The notes under the pieces were generated by a model, which did not search any database, was not told the origin of the DNA, and saw nothing but the letters and a program-made list of their open reading frames with translations. Positions 11,862 through 23,029 of a stretch of 64,000 nt of DNA are shown piece by piece. Position 1 is the stretch's first letter. Each line of letters opens with the position of its first letter. Source of the DNA: Tuctoria greenei (Eukaryota; Streptophyta; Magnoliopsida; Poales; Poaceae); contig JAYESD010000007.1 in the NCBI GenBank assembly GCA_036927565.1, positions 132,468,230-132,532,229 of the forward strand. The letters run 5' to 3'. The position numbers and the translations under genes are program-made.

Positions 11862-13132
11862 ATTGGTATCAGATTTCCAGGTTGCCCGTGAGGTATCTTT
11901 GTTTTCCTTCCATTAGATTGATTTTGTTTCGTACCTAGAGTCCACAGAAAAGCCACAAAAAAATTAGATCGTTTTTACCGCTTCCCAGACTATAGTGCCT
12001 GCAGTTTTGTTTTTCAGTTTGCATTGTTGAGTTTGCATTCGTGTGGTCAAGTCTTGTTGCTGGTTTAGCTTTGTGTTTTGGGTCCTAGTTATCGTGTTTC
12101 GTCCTTGTTTTCTTGCTATTCGTCACCTATTCCACAATCCCTAAATAACAAACTGATCCACCACGTTCATCGGTTTGCCCTAGCTAGCCGCCTTGCGTGA
12201 ACTCCCGCATCGCCAGCCCTAGATTAGGTGACAAACTTTTGTGCCAGTCATCCTTGAATCATCACACACCACCCCATTAGTTGCTGTGCAAATTCCCGAT
12301 CATTTTCATATCCGATTGCGAGTTCTGTTCTCAAACCGAGTTGGAATCAACATCCAAAAAAACGTAACTCGGACAGCCTACCTTAAAACGGCCATAACTT
12401 TCGCATACGAACTCGAAATCGGGCGATTTTTTTTCAAATTCATCCACGCGAAATTTTGCATCTGATTTTCCGATGCATAGCCGCGTTCGGCAAAATTAGA
12501 TTGCCCAAATTCCCCTCGGAAGATAGGCTATCCGGTCTCCGAAGTTTCAGCACGAATTTTAAAGAATCTTCTTGATTTTCTATATGCCGCATATTACATC
12601 CAATTGAGCTGCAAATTTGTGTGCTTCCTATATTTATGCTCTTGAGTAAAGAAAAAATATAAAAAATATATTACAAAAAAGAAAAAAAATAGTGAAGAGC
12701 ACGCATATTAAAGCAATTGGCCTATACCACTTGGTGCTGTTTTGTTGGCTATATCATTCTGTCTTTCTTTTGCCTTGATACTTCCTTGTGTTTTGCTAGT
12801 CTCTAGGGCACTTGGTTCACCATCAATAGTTTCATACATTGAATACTTATTCAACTTTGTTTAGTTGTTAAAGATTTTCTGTTTATTAGCCACCATATTG
12901 TGCAATCATAGCTCCACCTTTCTCTTGAGCATAACAGGTACCTTTGCAATCACCCCACGCTTCATTGGTTCATCTCACCGTCCACACCACCTGCTATGTC
13001 GGTAAGAACACTTGTAAGAGCGTGGTAAGACGCTTGAGCGAGAGAGATTGTTTTCTTCCACCTTCCACATTGTCACTGTAGTTGATAGGGATAACATATT
13101 TTTTTGTTGTTGTCTTTTGTTTCCTACTAACA
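11862..13132 (+). other. Primer-binding site and leader of H
   Basis: TTGGTATCAGA starts two bases after the LTR; TGGTATCAGA matches the complement of the initiator methionine tRNA 3' end, used by many plant retrotransposons. The remaining 1.25 kb has no gene. Its last 120 bp, around the gag start, is clearly homologous to the leader of element I (40286-40430). Confidence 0.75.
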
Positions 13133-14640
13133 ATGGCAGGAGAAGACAATGATGACGAATGTTCTCAACATGCTGAGTTACGTGATATGATAAAGACCAT
13201 GACGGATATGCTCGCCAAATACAACGCAGCAACGGAGGAGTCATTGGCGAACTTGTCTCGCCAACTGGATGACCTTGCTCTTTGGATGAATACTTTTGAG
13301 GCTCGGTTGCCTCTCGCTGGAAGACAAGAAGACAATGCTTATGATGAACTGGAATATCACAATAATCAGCCAAGACTGCCACTTTATCGTCGAGGTATGG
13401 GAGGTAATAATCATAACAATTATTATAATCGTCCTCCTGATGATCCTTTTGCTAAAGTGAAATTTACTATACCCTCTTTTTCTGAGGCTTATCTTGATTG
13501 AGAGATGACAGTAGAGCAAAAATTTAATTCCCATCTTGTTCCTGAACAACATAGAGTTCGTCAAGCCACTAGTGAGTTTAAGGACTTTGCTATCATATGG
13601 TGGAATGAATTTGTTAAAACTAGAACTGACCCTCCAACATAGGATAGAATAATGGAAGCTATGCGTGTTCGATTTGTTCCTCCATCTTTTCAGCGGGACC
13701 TTCACAAAAAAATGCAGCGTTTAGACCAAGGTAACATGACCGTAGAGGAGTATTATCAAGAGTTACAAAAGGGTATGCTGCGTTGTGGGGTAGTAGAGGA
13801 CATGGATGATAAAATAGCTCGTTTTTATGGGGGGGTTGAGGCGTGAAATTCAGGACATTGTTGATTACAAGGAATATGATACTATTAACAGATTGTTTCA
13901 GCTTGCTATGTTGGCAGAAAAAGAATTGCAGGGCCGACAACAACAGCAACATCGCACGAGGAGCAACTTCACGCTGCATGCAGCGACTACACCATCCAAA
14001 ACAGCACCATCTTCAACCCCCCGTGCAGCGACTACACCACCCAATGGCGGCATACAAACTATACCTGCTGCTCCACCTTCTCGCGTGCCGGAAGGCAGCA
14101 AGGCAACATCATTCAAGCCTTCTTCGTCCACTCCTTCTACGGGTCGTACTTTCGACATTAAGTGTCACCGCTGCCAGGGACTTGGTCATATGATGAGAGA
14201 TTGCCCGAGCAAACGAGCATACATAGCACACGACGATGGCGGGTATGATAGTACTTCAGATGCTGAAGCTGAATATTCTCTTGCTACTGACTCTACAGAT
14301 TCAAATGACGAACACACCAAAGAAGAGGTACTTGGTACAGCGGCGACGGAGAACTATAGGAGCATCATTGTGCAGCGTGCCTTGAGCTCAAAAGTGGAGA
14401 CCGACGACAAGCTACAACGACACAACCTCTTCCACATATTTCTCGTCGTCAAGGACTGTCGTGTACACACTATAATTGATGGAGGTAGCTGCAATAACTT
14501 GGTGAACACGAACGTCGTCAAGAAACTCAGTTTGACAACAAGAGCACACCCTCATCCGTACCACATTCAATGGTTCAACAACAGTGGTAAGGTTCGGGTA
14601 ACACAAATAGCGAGAATACATTTTTCAATTGTTCATACCA
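13133..14640 (+). pseudogene. H gag and protease region
   Basis: The ATG at 13133 is chosen because element I has its start in the same context (CTACTAACAATG). The gag N-terminus is followed by a capsid-like part (FKDFAIIWWNEFVKTR, then QRLDQGNMTVEEYYQEL), a Q-rich and proline/threonine-rich linker, and a zinc knuckle CHRCQGLGHMMRDC near 14164-14205. The protease region has DGGSCNN (near 14478). Stops at 13499 and 13640 and a frameshift near 13840 break the frame. Confidence 0.85.
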
Positions 14641-17590
14641 TGATTTTGCTGATTTTGATGTTGTTCCTATGGATGCTTGTTCTCTTTTATTGGGTCGTCC
14701 TTGGGAATTTGATACAGGTGCTATTCATCATGGTAGAACCAATAAATATATTCTCATGCATAAGGAAAAGAAAATCACTTTGCTCCCCATGACTCCTGCT
14801 GAAATTGTGCATTTTGAGAAGAGTAAAATTCGTGATGGCAAAGCAACAAAATTAGAATCTGAAAAACAGCAAGTTACTAAGTTAAAATCGCCATCGTTGC
14901 TTGCAACTAAATCTGAACTTGCTGATTTATTCGATGCTAAGGGGATGTGCTATGCTTTAGTTTGTAAAGAAGCCATGTTTTCACTTCATGAATTGTCTAT
15001 TGCACTGCCCCCTGCTATTGCTAACCTTTTGCAGGAGTTCGAGGATGTGTTTCCCTCTGAGATACCCCCTGGTTTACCACCAATGAGAGGCATTGAACAC
15101 AAGATCGATTTGATTCCAGGAGCAAGTTTGCCAAATCGTGCAGCATACAGGGCGAATCCACAAGAAACTAAGGAAATTCAGCGACAAGTCCAAGATCTTT
15201 TGGACCACGGGTACATTCGTGAAAGCCTTATCCCTTGTTCCGTTCCTGTTCTTTTGGTTCCTAAGAAAGATGGTAGTTGGCACATGTGTGTTGATTGTCG
15301 AGCGATAAATAACATCACCATTCGATATCATTATCCTATTCCTCGATTAGATGACATGATTGATGAATTGAGTGGTGCTATCATCTTCACAAAAATTGAC
15401 TTGCGTAGTGGTTACCACAAAATTAGAATGGCACTAGGAGATGAATGGAAAACTGCATTTAAAACCAAGTTTGGACTTTATGAGTGGTTAGTCATGCCTT
15501 TTAGTTTAACTAATGCACCCAGCACCTTTATGCGATTAATGAATGAGGTTTTACATGCTTTCATTGGACAATTTGTGGTGGTTTACTTCGAAGATATCCT
15601 CATTTACAGCAAGTCATATGATGAATATCTTGATCATTTACGTGCTGTTTTTACTGTTTTGAGAGATGCACGTTTGTTTGGTAACCTCGAAAAGTGTGTC
15701 TTTTGCACCAATCGAGTCTCGTTTCTTGGTTATGTAATTCCTCACAGGTAATTGAGATGGATGAGGCCAAAATTGAAGCAATCACCAGCTGGCCAGCCCC
15801 AACAACCGTCACACAGGTTCGTAGTTTTCTTGGTCTTGCAGGTTTTTATCGGCGCCTTGTGCAGGATTTCAGCACCATTGCAGCACCTCTACATGAGCTA
15901 ACGAAGAAGGGAGTTCCATTTTGATAGGGCGAATAGCAGCAGCAAGATTTTGATGCTCTCAAATCGAAGCTTACACAAGCACCGTTGCTACAACTTCCTG
16001 ATTTTGACAAGACCTTTGAGCTAGAATGTGATGCAAGCGGCATTGGTATTGGAGGTGTTCTCATACAAGGAGGTAAACCCGTTGCTTTCTTTAGTGAAAA
16101 ATTTGATGGTCCTTCTCTGAATTATTCTACTTATGATAAGGAATTGTATGCCTTAGTGCGTGTATTACAAACTTGGCAACATTATCTTTGGTCTAAGGAG
16201 TTTGTCATACATTCCGATCATGAATCATTGAAGTATCGTAAGTGTCAAACCAATCTGAATAAACGACATGCTAAATGGATTGAGTTCATAGAGTCATTTC
16301 CATACATCATTAAGCATAAGAAAGGGAAGGAAAATATCATTGCCGATGCATTATCTAGGCGTTATACCATGCTGTCCCAACTTGATCATAAAATCTTTGG
16401 TTTGGAAACAATTAAAGCATTATATCCTACTGATTTGGACTTCAAAGATGCTTTTGAAAATTGTATAGAAGGAAGAATTTGGAATAAATATGTGCTGCGA
16501 GAGGGTCTCCTCTATCGTGCTAACAAGCTATGCGTTCCAGCTAGCTCCGTTCGTCTATTACTTTTGCAGGAAGCACATGGAGGAGGTTTGATGGGACATT
16601 TTGGAGTGAAGAAAACTGAAGACGTGCTGTCCACACACTTCTTTTGGCCAAAGATGAGGCGTGATGTCGAGCGCTACGTGTCACGATGCACTACTTGCAA
16701 CAAAGCTAAGTCTCGCCTTAACCCACATGGTCTTTATATGCCTCTTCCTGTTCCTAGTGTACCTTGGGAGGATATTTCTATGGACTTTGTTTTGGGATTG
16801 CCTAGGACTAAGAGGGGGAGGGATAGTATTTTTGTAGTTGTTGATCGTTTTTCCAAAATGGCACACTTTATACCTTGTCATAAGAATGATAATGCCTCAC
16901 ACATTGCTGATTTATTTATGACGGAAATTGTTCGTTTACATGGTGTGCCAAATACCATTATTTCTGATCGTGATGCAAAATTTTTATGTCATTTTTGGAG
17001 AACTTTGTGGTATAAATTGGGAACCAAGTTGCTGTTTTCAACTACATGTCACCCACAAACGGATGGACAGACCGAGGTAGTTAATCGTACTTTATCCACT
17101 ATGTTGCGGGCTGTCTTGAAAACAAATTTGAAGTTGTGGGAGGAGTGTTTACCACATATAGAATTTGCTTACAACAGATCCGTTCACTCCACGACAAAGG
17201 TAAGTCCATTCCAGGTAGTGTATGGTTTCAATTCCCGTGCTCCTATTGATTTACTATCTTTGCCTCCTTCTGAAACTATAAATTTGGATGCTATACAACG
17301 ATCTGAATTCATTCTTAAGATGCATGAAACTACAAAGAAAAATATTGAAATGATGAATGAGAAGTATAGGATTGCAGGTAGTAAAGGTAGAAAGAAGTAA
17401 AACATGAACCGAGTGATTTGGTGTGGTTACATTTGAGAAAAGAGCGATTTCCCGACTTGAGAAAATCTAAACTTATGCCACGAGCTGCTGGTCCTTTTAA
17501 GATCATTGAAAAGATTAATGATAATGCATATAAGCTTGAATTGCCTCACGATTTTGGGGTTAGTCCCACATTTAACATTTTAGATTTGTG
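14641..17590 (+). pseudogene. H pol: RT, RNase H and integrase
   Basis: The RT has the FTKIDLRSGYHKIRM block and a changed catalytic box, VYFEDIL, where an aspartate is expected (near 15588). RNase H starts at about 16015 (ELECDASGIGIGGVL; HSDHESL). Integrase shows an HHCC zinc finger (HGGGLMGHFGVKK...CTTCNKAK, near 16575-16710) and core motifs MDFVLGLP, ISDRDAKF and HPQTDGQTEVVNR. The frame breaks near 14640, at 15751, at 15922 and near 17396; after that the C-terminal part reads on to 17590, ending LDL before TGA. The element cannot make active enzyme from this copy. Confidence 0.9.
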
Positions 17591-17640
17591 ACCGTACATG
17601 GGAGAAGAAGATGAACTTGAGTCGAGAACGACTCCAATTC

Positions 17641-17653
17641 AAGAGGGGGAGGA
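17641..17653 (+). other. Polypurine tract of H
   Basis: A purine run (AAGAGGGGGAGGA) lies directly before the 3' LTR. It also encodes the QEGEDD part of the polyprotein tail. Confidence 0.85.
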
Positions 17654-18524
17654 TGATGAGGACATCACAACAGTGGAGACGCACATTGAACTGCAAGGAA
17701 CAATCACAAGAGCACGAGCACAGTTATTAAATCAGCAGGTGAATTCGTTCCAACTTCTTTTGCATGTGAGTTTGAGAATAGATTGCTATGTGATGATTTA
17801 ATTGTTATTAGGAATAATGGAGAAGATCAAAAAGTGAAGGAAAGAGGCCTTGGGAGCGGGGAGAACCAGCTGGGACGTCCACAAGTTGATGGAAACAGTT
17901 TACAACTCGGACTCGAGTTCAACTCGGAGTCTAGGAGCAGTCCACCTTAAAATGGACGCCCAGGAGGCATACAGACTCCGTTTTCGACGTTATATATATG
18001 CACGGAAAGAGGAGAAGATAAAATTTCCAATGGTTTTTGTCCCACCTCAAAATTCCTCCGGAGTCATTGGAAATCGTCGAAACAAGTCGAGTCTAGATTT
18101 CTGTCCGGTGCCGCGCCACCGAATCGGTCCTTTGGGTCTTGTATCCCGTAAGAGTCCATTAGGGACGCATCTAATCCTGTTTTGGTCGAACCCTGGCTTA
18201 TAAATACTGCAGCCGCCGGTCATATTCGGTGGGTTTTGCTTAGATTAATAATATCGCTGTTTATCGGTTTGTGAAATCCCAATTCAACAATTTTAGATTG
18301 CTTCTTCTACGTTCTTGCTTGTGTTCTCGGTTGCACTTGCAGGGATTAGACTTCTTGGTGAGGTCAATCGTGTGCAGCATGGTTGATAACCAACAGAGCG
18401 GTGGTGTAGTGATTGTAGGGGTTTTTCGTGTTCTACTAGAGAGCCTCGTATCATCAACGTCGAGATCTTCATCAATCGACTTATTCATTACCTTTCGGAA
18501 GATCGGGCCTAAACCTACTCATCA
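17654..18524 (+). repeat. 3' LTR of H, with coding-like first part
   Basis: Starts TGATGAGGAC and ends ACTCATCA. The polyprotein tail beginning ELESRTTPIQEGEDDEDI at 17616 runs into the LTR up to a stop at 17799. A second stretch at about 17890-18070 (LKMDAQEAYRLRF, then FPMVFVPPQNSSGV) resembles the end of the intact ORF in element I. Confidence 0.9.
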
Positions 18525-18709
18525 CCGAGTACAGGCTCCAGGTCTGGAGGTCCTTCCCAGCCAAGGGAGGTCCTGGCTGAGACGACCCCAGCTATTGCGG
18601 CAAGCTCCCGACCAAGGTCCGAGGTTTCTGCCTCACCTGGTCCAGTGGACTCCAACCCCGGACCTCAGAAGAGGAAGTTCCACGACGACTGGGGTGGAAG
18701 CCTCCCAAG

Positions 18710-18785
18710 GTAAGTGTTGTCTTCTCACCTTGAGTTGTTGTGTTCATTTTTTTCCTGTTCTTAACTTTTTGATCTTTGCTTCCAG
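18710..18785 (+). other. Intron in the J antisense gene
   Basis: The donor is AAG|GTAAGTG and the acceptor TTTGCTTCCAG|GATG, 76 bp, T-rich. Splicing joins SLPR to MSKKK in frame. The K copy has the same intron at 53089-53163 with both splice sites kept. Confidence 0.65.
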
Positions 18786-20602
18786 GATGTCAAAGAAGAA
18801 AGTTGAAGCATCGGTGCCCGCAGCAGCAGTTGAGACTGTGCATGCCAAGGCTCCTGTTTTGATCCCAGTGCCTCCCCAAGTGGTGGCTGATGACACGGCA
18901 GCTCCGGCGCCAGCTGTCGTGGACTTGGATCTAGTGATGATGTCAGAGGCTCCCGTGGTAGCGCCAGACCACGAGGGAAAGACTCGTGATGAAGTGTCGG
19001 CGTTTTCAGAGCCAGCAGTTGAAGCACCAGTAGCAGAGACAAAGACGTCGGAAGCTCCGGCACCTGAGATGGAGGTAACCTAAGCTCCGACACCTGAGCC
19101 AGAAGAAGTTGAAGCTCTAGCACCCGAGCCAGAGGTAGTTGAAGTCCCGACACCTGAGCCGGAGGGGGAGGCAGCTCCGGATGAAGCTACTGCGTCAGCC
19201 CCGGAGGTGATTACTCTAGAGGTATCTATGTCGGAGCTGGAGCAACCAGAAGAGTCGTCGGCAGGTCCTCCACCCTCAGAGCTGATGATTGAAGATTCGG
19301 CAGGGGGACCTTTCTCGTCAGCCCTAGAGGTTGAAGTTCCCACTACGGGACTCTCCTCGACCTTGAAAAATGCAGAGGAACTCCTGGAGGGCGGCCCTAG
19401 CATCGTAGCGCCGCAGGGAACCACACTTGTGTTGTGGGACTCAATTGCTATTTTTGAAGATCCGCTCGAGCCGGCGGGAGAAATCCAGGCTGGTCTGGAG
19501 CCAATTCCTTTGGTGTTGTCTATAGACAATGCCTGCTCCAGTCTGTGTCAGGTCCAGCTCGCCTTTGACCACAAAAGCAAAGCCTTCGAAGAAGAGCACA
19601 ACACCTTATGGCGTTGGCGCAACAGACTTCACTTTGAGATGAAGCTGACGCAGTCGAGGCTGGCTGACCAGAAGGAATGGGTAGCCAAGGAGAAGGCTCG
19701 ATTAGCGTTGATGGATCGCTTGTTGAATGAGTAGGAGGCTGCCATTAAGGCTCTCGATGAGAAGGCTCGCGAGATTTTGGAACATGCTCGGGAGACCAAT
19801 GTGGTTGCTGTCGATCGTCAGGACAACCTCAATGAATTAAATGAAGTGCTCCTCAAGCGCCGGGAGGCCCTCGACGAGATGGAGGAAAAGCTCCTGGAGA
19901 ATCAGGAGGACCTTCTGAAGAGGGAGGAGGAGCTCGCCTAGAGGCTGTCTCTAGGAGAGCAGAGCTTGACCGACCGCACCAAAAAGTTTGAACAGCGGTG
20001 CAAGCAGGAAGAGGAGAAGAATTGGCAGGTGGGACAGGAGCTCTCCAAGAGATAGGTTGATGTCACCACTAGGGAGGAGAAGGTGAAAGGCAGGGAGAAG
20101 GACCTAGTAAACCATCGGAACCGCATCCACCTCTAGGAGGCGGATCTCGTAGACTGCAAAAAGCGGCTAGATGAAAGTATTCAGCAGCATGCCAAAGAGG
20201 TCGAGCGCATCGCCCGGGAAGGTTCGAAGATTACAACCGCTAAGAGGTCACCGGAGGAACTAAGAAGCTTGAGGGCAGCAGAGTGGGACTTCCTGGGATG
20301 AGCCAATGACGCTTGGTGGCACTTGGCTTTAGTCCGATGCGTTCAGATAACCTAGAGTCGGAGATGGACAAGGCGCAACAAGTTGGATGCGATGGGTGAC
20401 ATCATCGTCGACCGACTATAGACAGAGGGGAAGTCTCTGGCTGAGAGTGTCGCCGAATACGTGCTGGCGTGCTTCAAAAGCCGAGACCCCCAACTATCTC
20501 TAGATCCGGTGGTCGAAGGACCCATTGTTGAAGAGGAGGATGCCACCAGGGCCAGCGTTCAAGAAGTTGCCTTGAAAGTTGCCTCGTTCTTCCATAAGAC
20601 CT

Positions 20603-20745
20603 AGTACTTCCAGTAGCTAGGACCTTTTTCTACTGCCTTCACTTGTAATCCTCATTTTCAATCAATGAAATCCAATCTTTTGAATGAATGAATTCCATTT
20701 TGTGTGTGTATTCAATGCATTGTCCTTTATATTGTTGGCCCCCTA
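20603..20745 (+). terminator. Possible 3' UTR and polyadenylation region of the antisense gene
   Basis: After the final stop the sequence turns T-rich, then has TCAATCAATGAAATCC and AATGAATGAATTCC, which resemble degenerate plant polyadenylation signals. This is inference only. Confidence 0.3.
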
Positions 20746-20886
20746 GTAGATGTACATAATTTGATTGCAAATATGTACCAAAAGGATTTCACAATGTCTT
20801 GATGACTTCACTTCTCGCTCGTAGCTAGAACGGTAGCTCCGAGTTCCGTAGTTTACCTCCGACATCTCTAGGGACCCTTTGTTGCA

Positions 20887-21460
20887 TCGACGGCGGGTCC
20901 CATGGGAGTTGTCGGAGATTGGTAGTTCCGACAGCGCCCACTGCCAACACGTAGAGTGTTGACAGCGCGCCCCCTGGGGGTTGTCAGAGCTTCGTAGTTC
21001 TTATGGCACCAATTGTCAATTCTTAGAAACGTCAATGGCGGGACCCCTAGGGGTTGTCAGAGCTTGGTAGTTCTGACGGCACCCATTGTCAACGCTTAGA
21101 AACATCGACGGCGGGCCACCTGGGGGTTGTCGGACCTTTTGTAGCTTCGACTGCGCCCGCTGTAAACACGTAGAATGTCGACGGCGCGCCCCCTTGGGTT
21201 GTTGGAGCTTCCTGGCTTCGACGGTGTCCGTGTCACATATAATATGTCAACTGCGGACCCCCTCGGGATGATCTATCCGCTATCTTCATTTAGATCGCCA
21301 TTAATTATTCACGTCGACGGCTGGCCCTCTTGGGAGTTTTTGAAGCTTGTTAGCTCCAAGGACGCCCACTTCCAACGTATGAAACGTCGACAACGGGCCC
21401 CCTGGGGGTTGTCGGAACTTAGCAGCTCTAGCATCGACCAAAATTGTCATGAGTTTTTCA
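20887..21460. repeat. Tandem repeat of about 72 bp in the J 3' region
   Basis: About eight diverged units start at 20887, 20959, 21031, 21104, 21177, 21246, 21313 and 21386. Each begins GTCGACGGCGGGCCCCCTGG or a close variant, followed by GGTTGTCGGAGCTT. Tandem arrays between integrase and 3' LTR are known for Tat-lineage elements. The flanks 20746-20886 and 21461-22179 show no gene. Confidence 0.75.
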
Positions 21461-22179
21461 TTTTTCTTGCGACTGATGACAAGAAAAATAGTAAAATTCG
21501 TCCTCTTGTCTATAACTTATTTGCGACTTACTGTTCTTAATTGAATTTTAGATTCAGAGGAAACTCAACATAATAACAAGTATATCATTATAATCTCTTC
21601 AAATCTGAATGCCTTCCGGACCCGCCCTACTGAGGCCTGCCAGAATATAGGTAGAGTGGCGTACTTAGGGTGCGTGACTAGTCTAAGTCGATAGCACACT
21701 TCAGACCTGTCATTGGCTTTGGCGTTCAGGCGAGTAGACTATCTAGCAATGCTAAGATTTGAAAAAGATCATCAATATAACTTGTATATTATATGGATAA
21801 CTCGGACTAAATATCAAAAAGAATCGCACAACTTCGTTATAGACAAGTGAGAAAAGATAATAAATGAAATGAGCATGTACAAATTAATGCACGTGTAGTC
21901 TGTTTTCACACAACAATGTCTTTCATTATAGGTCCGAATTACAGGGGAGACAAGGACACACTTAGGGTACGAAACCAGGCCAAGTGTGCTATTAATCTTG
22001 TTCTAACCCAGGGTAGGTAAGCTACACTTTTAGTACAGGGACCAAGTTAAGTGTGCTTGAACTGCCCGAACCCTCCCAGAGGGGTCCAGATGTTCTCCCT
22101 TAGGACCTCCCCGACTCTGTCCATAGAATATGTATCTTACATTATGTGTAATTACATACTCACCTCCGTGAAACTAAGC

Positions 22180-23029
22180 ATAAAACTTACGGAGGTGCTC
22201 GATGTTTCATGGATTGGGAAGCGGAGTCTCATCCTCTGTTGGCAAGCGAACGCATCCAGGACGGGATACTTTGATCACTCGGAAGGGACCTTCCTAGCTG
22301 GAGGACAATTTGTTCATCCCTTCACGAGTTAGTATTCTCTGCAGCACCAGATCGCCTTCTTTAAGCTGTCGGTTGTGCACATGCCTTTGGTGATAGCGCC
22401 AGAGCGTCTGGCGATATTTTGCTTTCCGAACAACTGCTTGGCACCTTCCCTCGTCGACGAGGTCAAGGTCTTCATGCCGGAGCTTGTCCTGCGTGGCTTT
22501 GTCGAAGGTCTGGACCCAGAGCGACCCCATGGTGATCTCCATAGGAAGGACCGCTTCAGCTCCGTACACCAGGAAGAAGAGGTCTCTCCAGTTGACCGGT
22601 TAGGTGTTGTCCTGCTCGCCCATAGTGCAGACAGAAGCTCCTCTATCTAGTTGGCTCCATGTTTCTTCAGGCGCTCATATGTGCACGTCTTGAGTCCTTT
22701 CAGTATTTCTGCATTTGCTCTCTCGGCTTGACCATTACTTGTAGGGTGAGCTACTGATGCGTAGCTGGGTTGAATGCCGAGGTCTTCGCAATATTCTTGG
22801 AATGCTGCACTTGTAAATTGGGTTCTCTTGTCAATTATGACTCTGTTCGGAACACAAATCTGCATACTATGGACTTCAAGAACTTGATAGCAGATTGCTT
22901 GTTGATTGTCACAACTGGAGTAGCTTCCGACCACTTGGTGAACTTGTCGATGGCGACGTACAGAAACCTGTAACCTCCGACGGCTTTTGGTCGATCCCCC
23001 ACACAGCGAATGGCCATGTAGGAGGTGCC
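22180..23029 (-). pseudogene. J integrase: catalytic core and C-terminal part
   Basis: Read on the minus strand, it has WPFAVWGID, YRFLYVAIDKFTKWSEA, then the target-DNA part with TQFTSAAFQEYC and HPTSNGQAERANAEIL, and the C-terminal YGAEAVLPMEI and QLKEGDLVL segments. These are the D-D-E core and C-terminal domain of a Tat-type integrase. One aspartate context is altered (IDKRTQF where D-N-G is usual). Frameshifts occur near 22640, 22850 and 23000. The N-terminal part is 3.8 kb away at 26812-27214, separated by block L. Confidence 0.85.

Larger units (their letters stand above)
10988..18524 (+). mobile_element. Element H: CRM-like Ty3/gypsy retrotransposon, full length, decayed
   Basis: The LTRs are 874 bp (10988-11861) and 871 bp (17654-18524), both starting TGATGAGGACATC and ending ACTCATCA. 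They are flanked by the 5-bp duplication CCGAG (10983-10987 and 18525-18529). Between them are a primer-binding site, leader, gag, protease, RT, RNase H, integrase and a polypurine tract. The pol frame approaches and enters the 3' LTR, and no chromodomain is seen, which fits the CRM group of chromoviruses. The K copy of the antisense gene is uninterrupted at the same site (52901-52920). Confidence 0.9.
9775..20602 (+). pseudogene. Tat antisense gene in J (PF04195-like domain and coiled coil), split by H
   Basis: It runs opposite to gag-pol of J. The first block (9775-10330) matches the pattern of plant 'putative gypsy type transposon' proteins: MELGLPRNK, then a hydrophobic segment with LLMLLDFYG and LHHL, then FVHFCEMW and YYFVKRKNCPFKYL. 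A charged linker follows (to 10987). After removal of H the coding resumes at 18525, crosses a small intron (18710-18785), and continues through a repetitive proline/glutamate/alanine-rich segment (19000-19200) into a long coiled coil rich in E, K and R (19560-20290). Stops at 10105, 10233, 10759, 19081, 19732, 19939 and 20054 break it. Function is unknown. Confidence 0.7.

Noticed and set aside
22375..22650. Plus-strand frame across the J integrase
   Set aside because: It is the complement of recognisable integrase coding on the minus strand.
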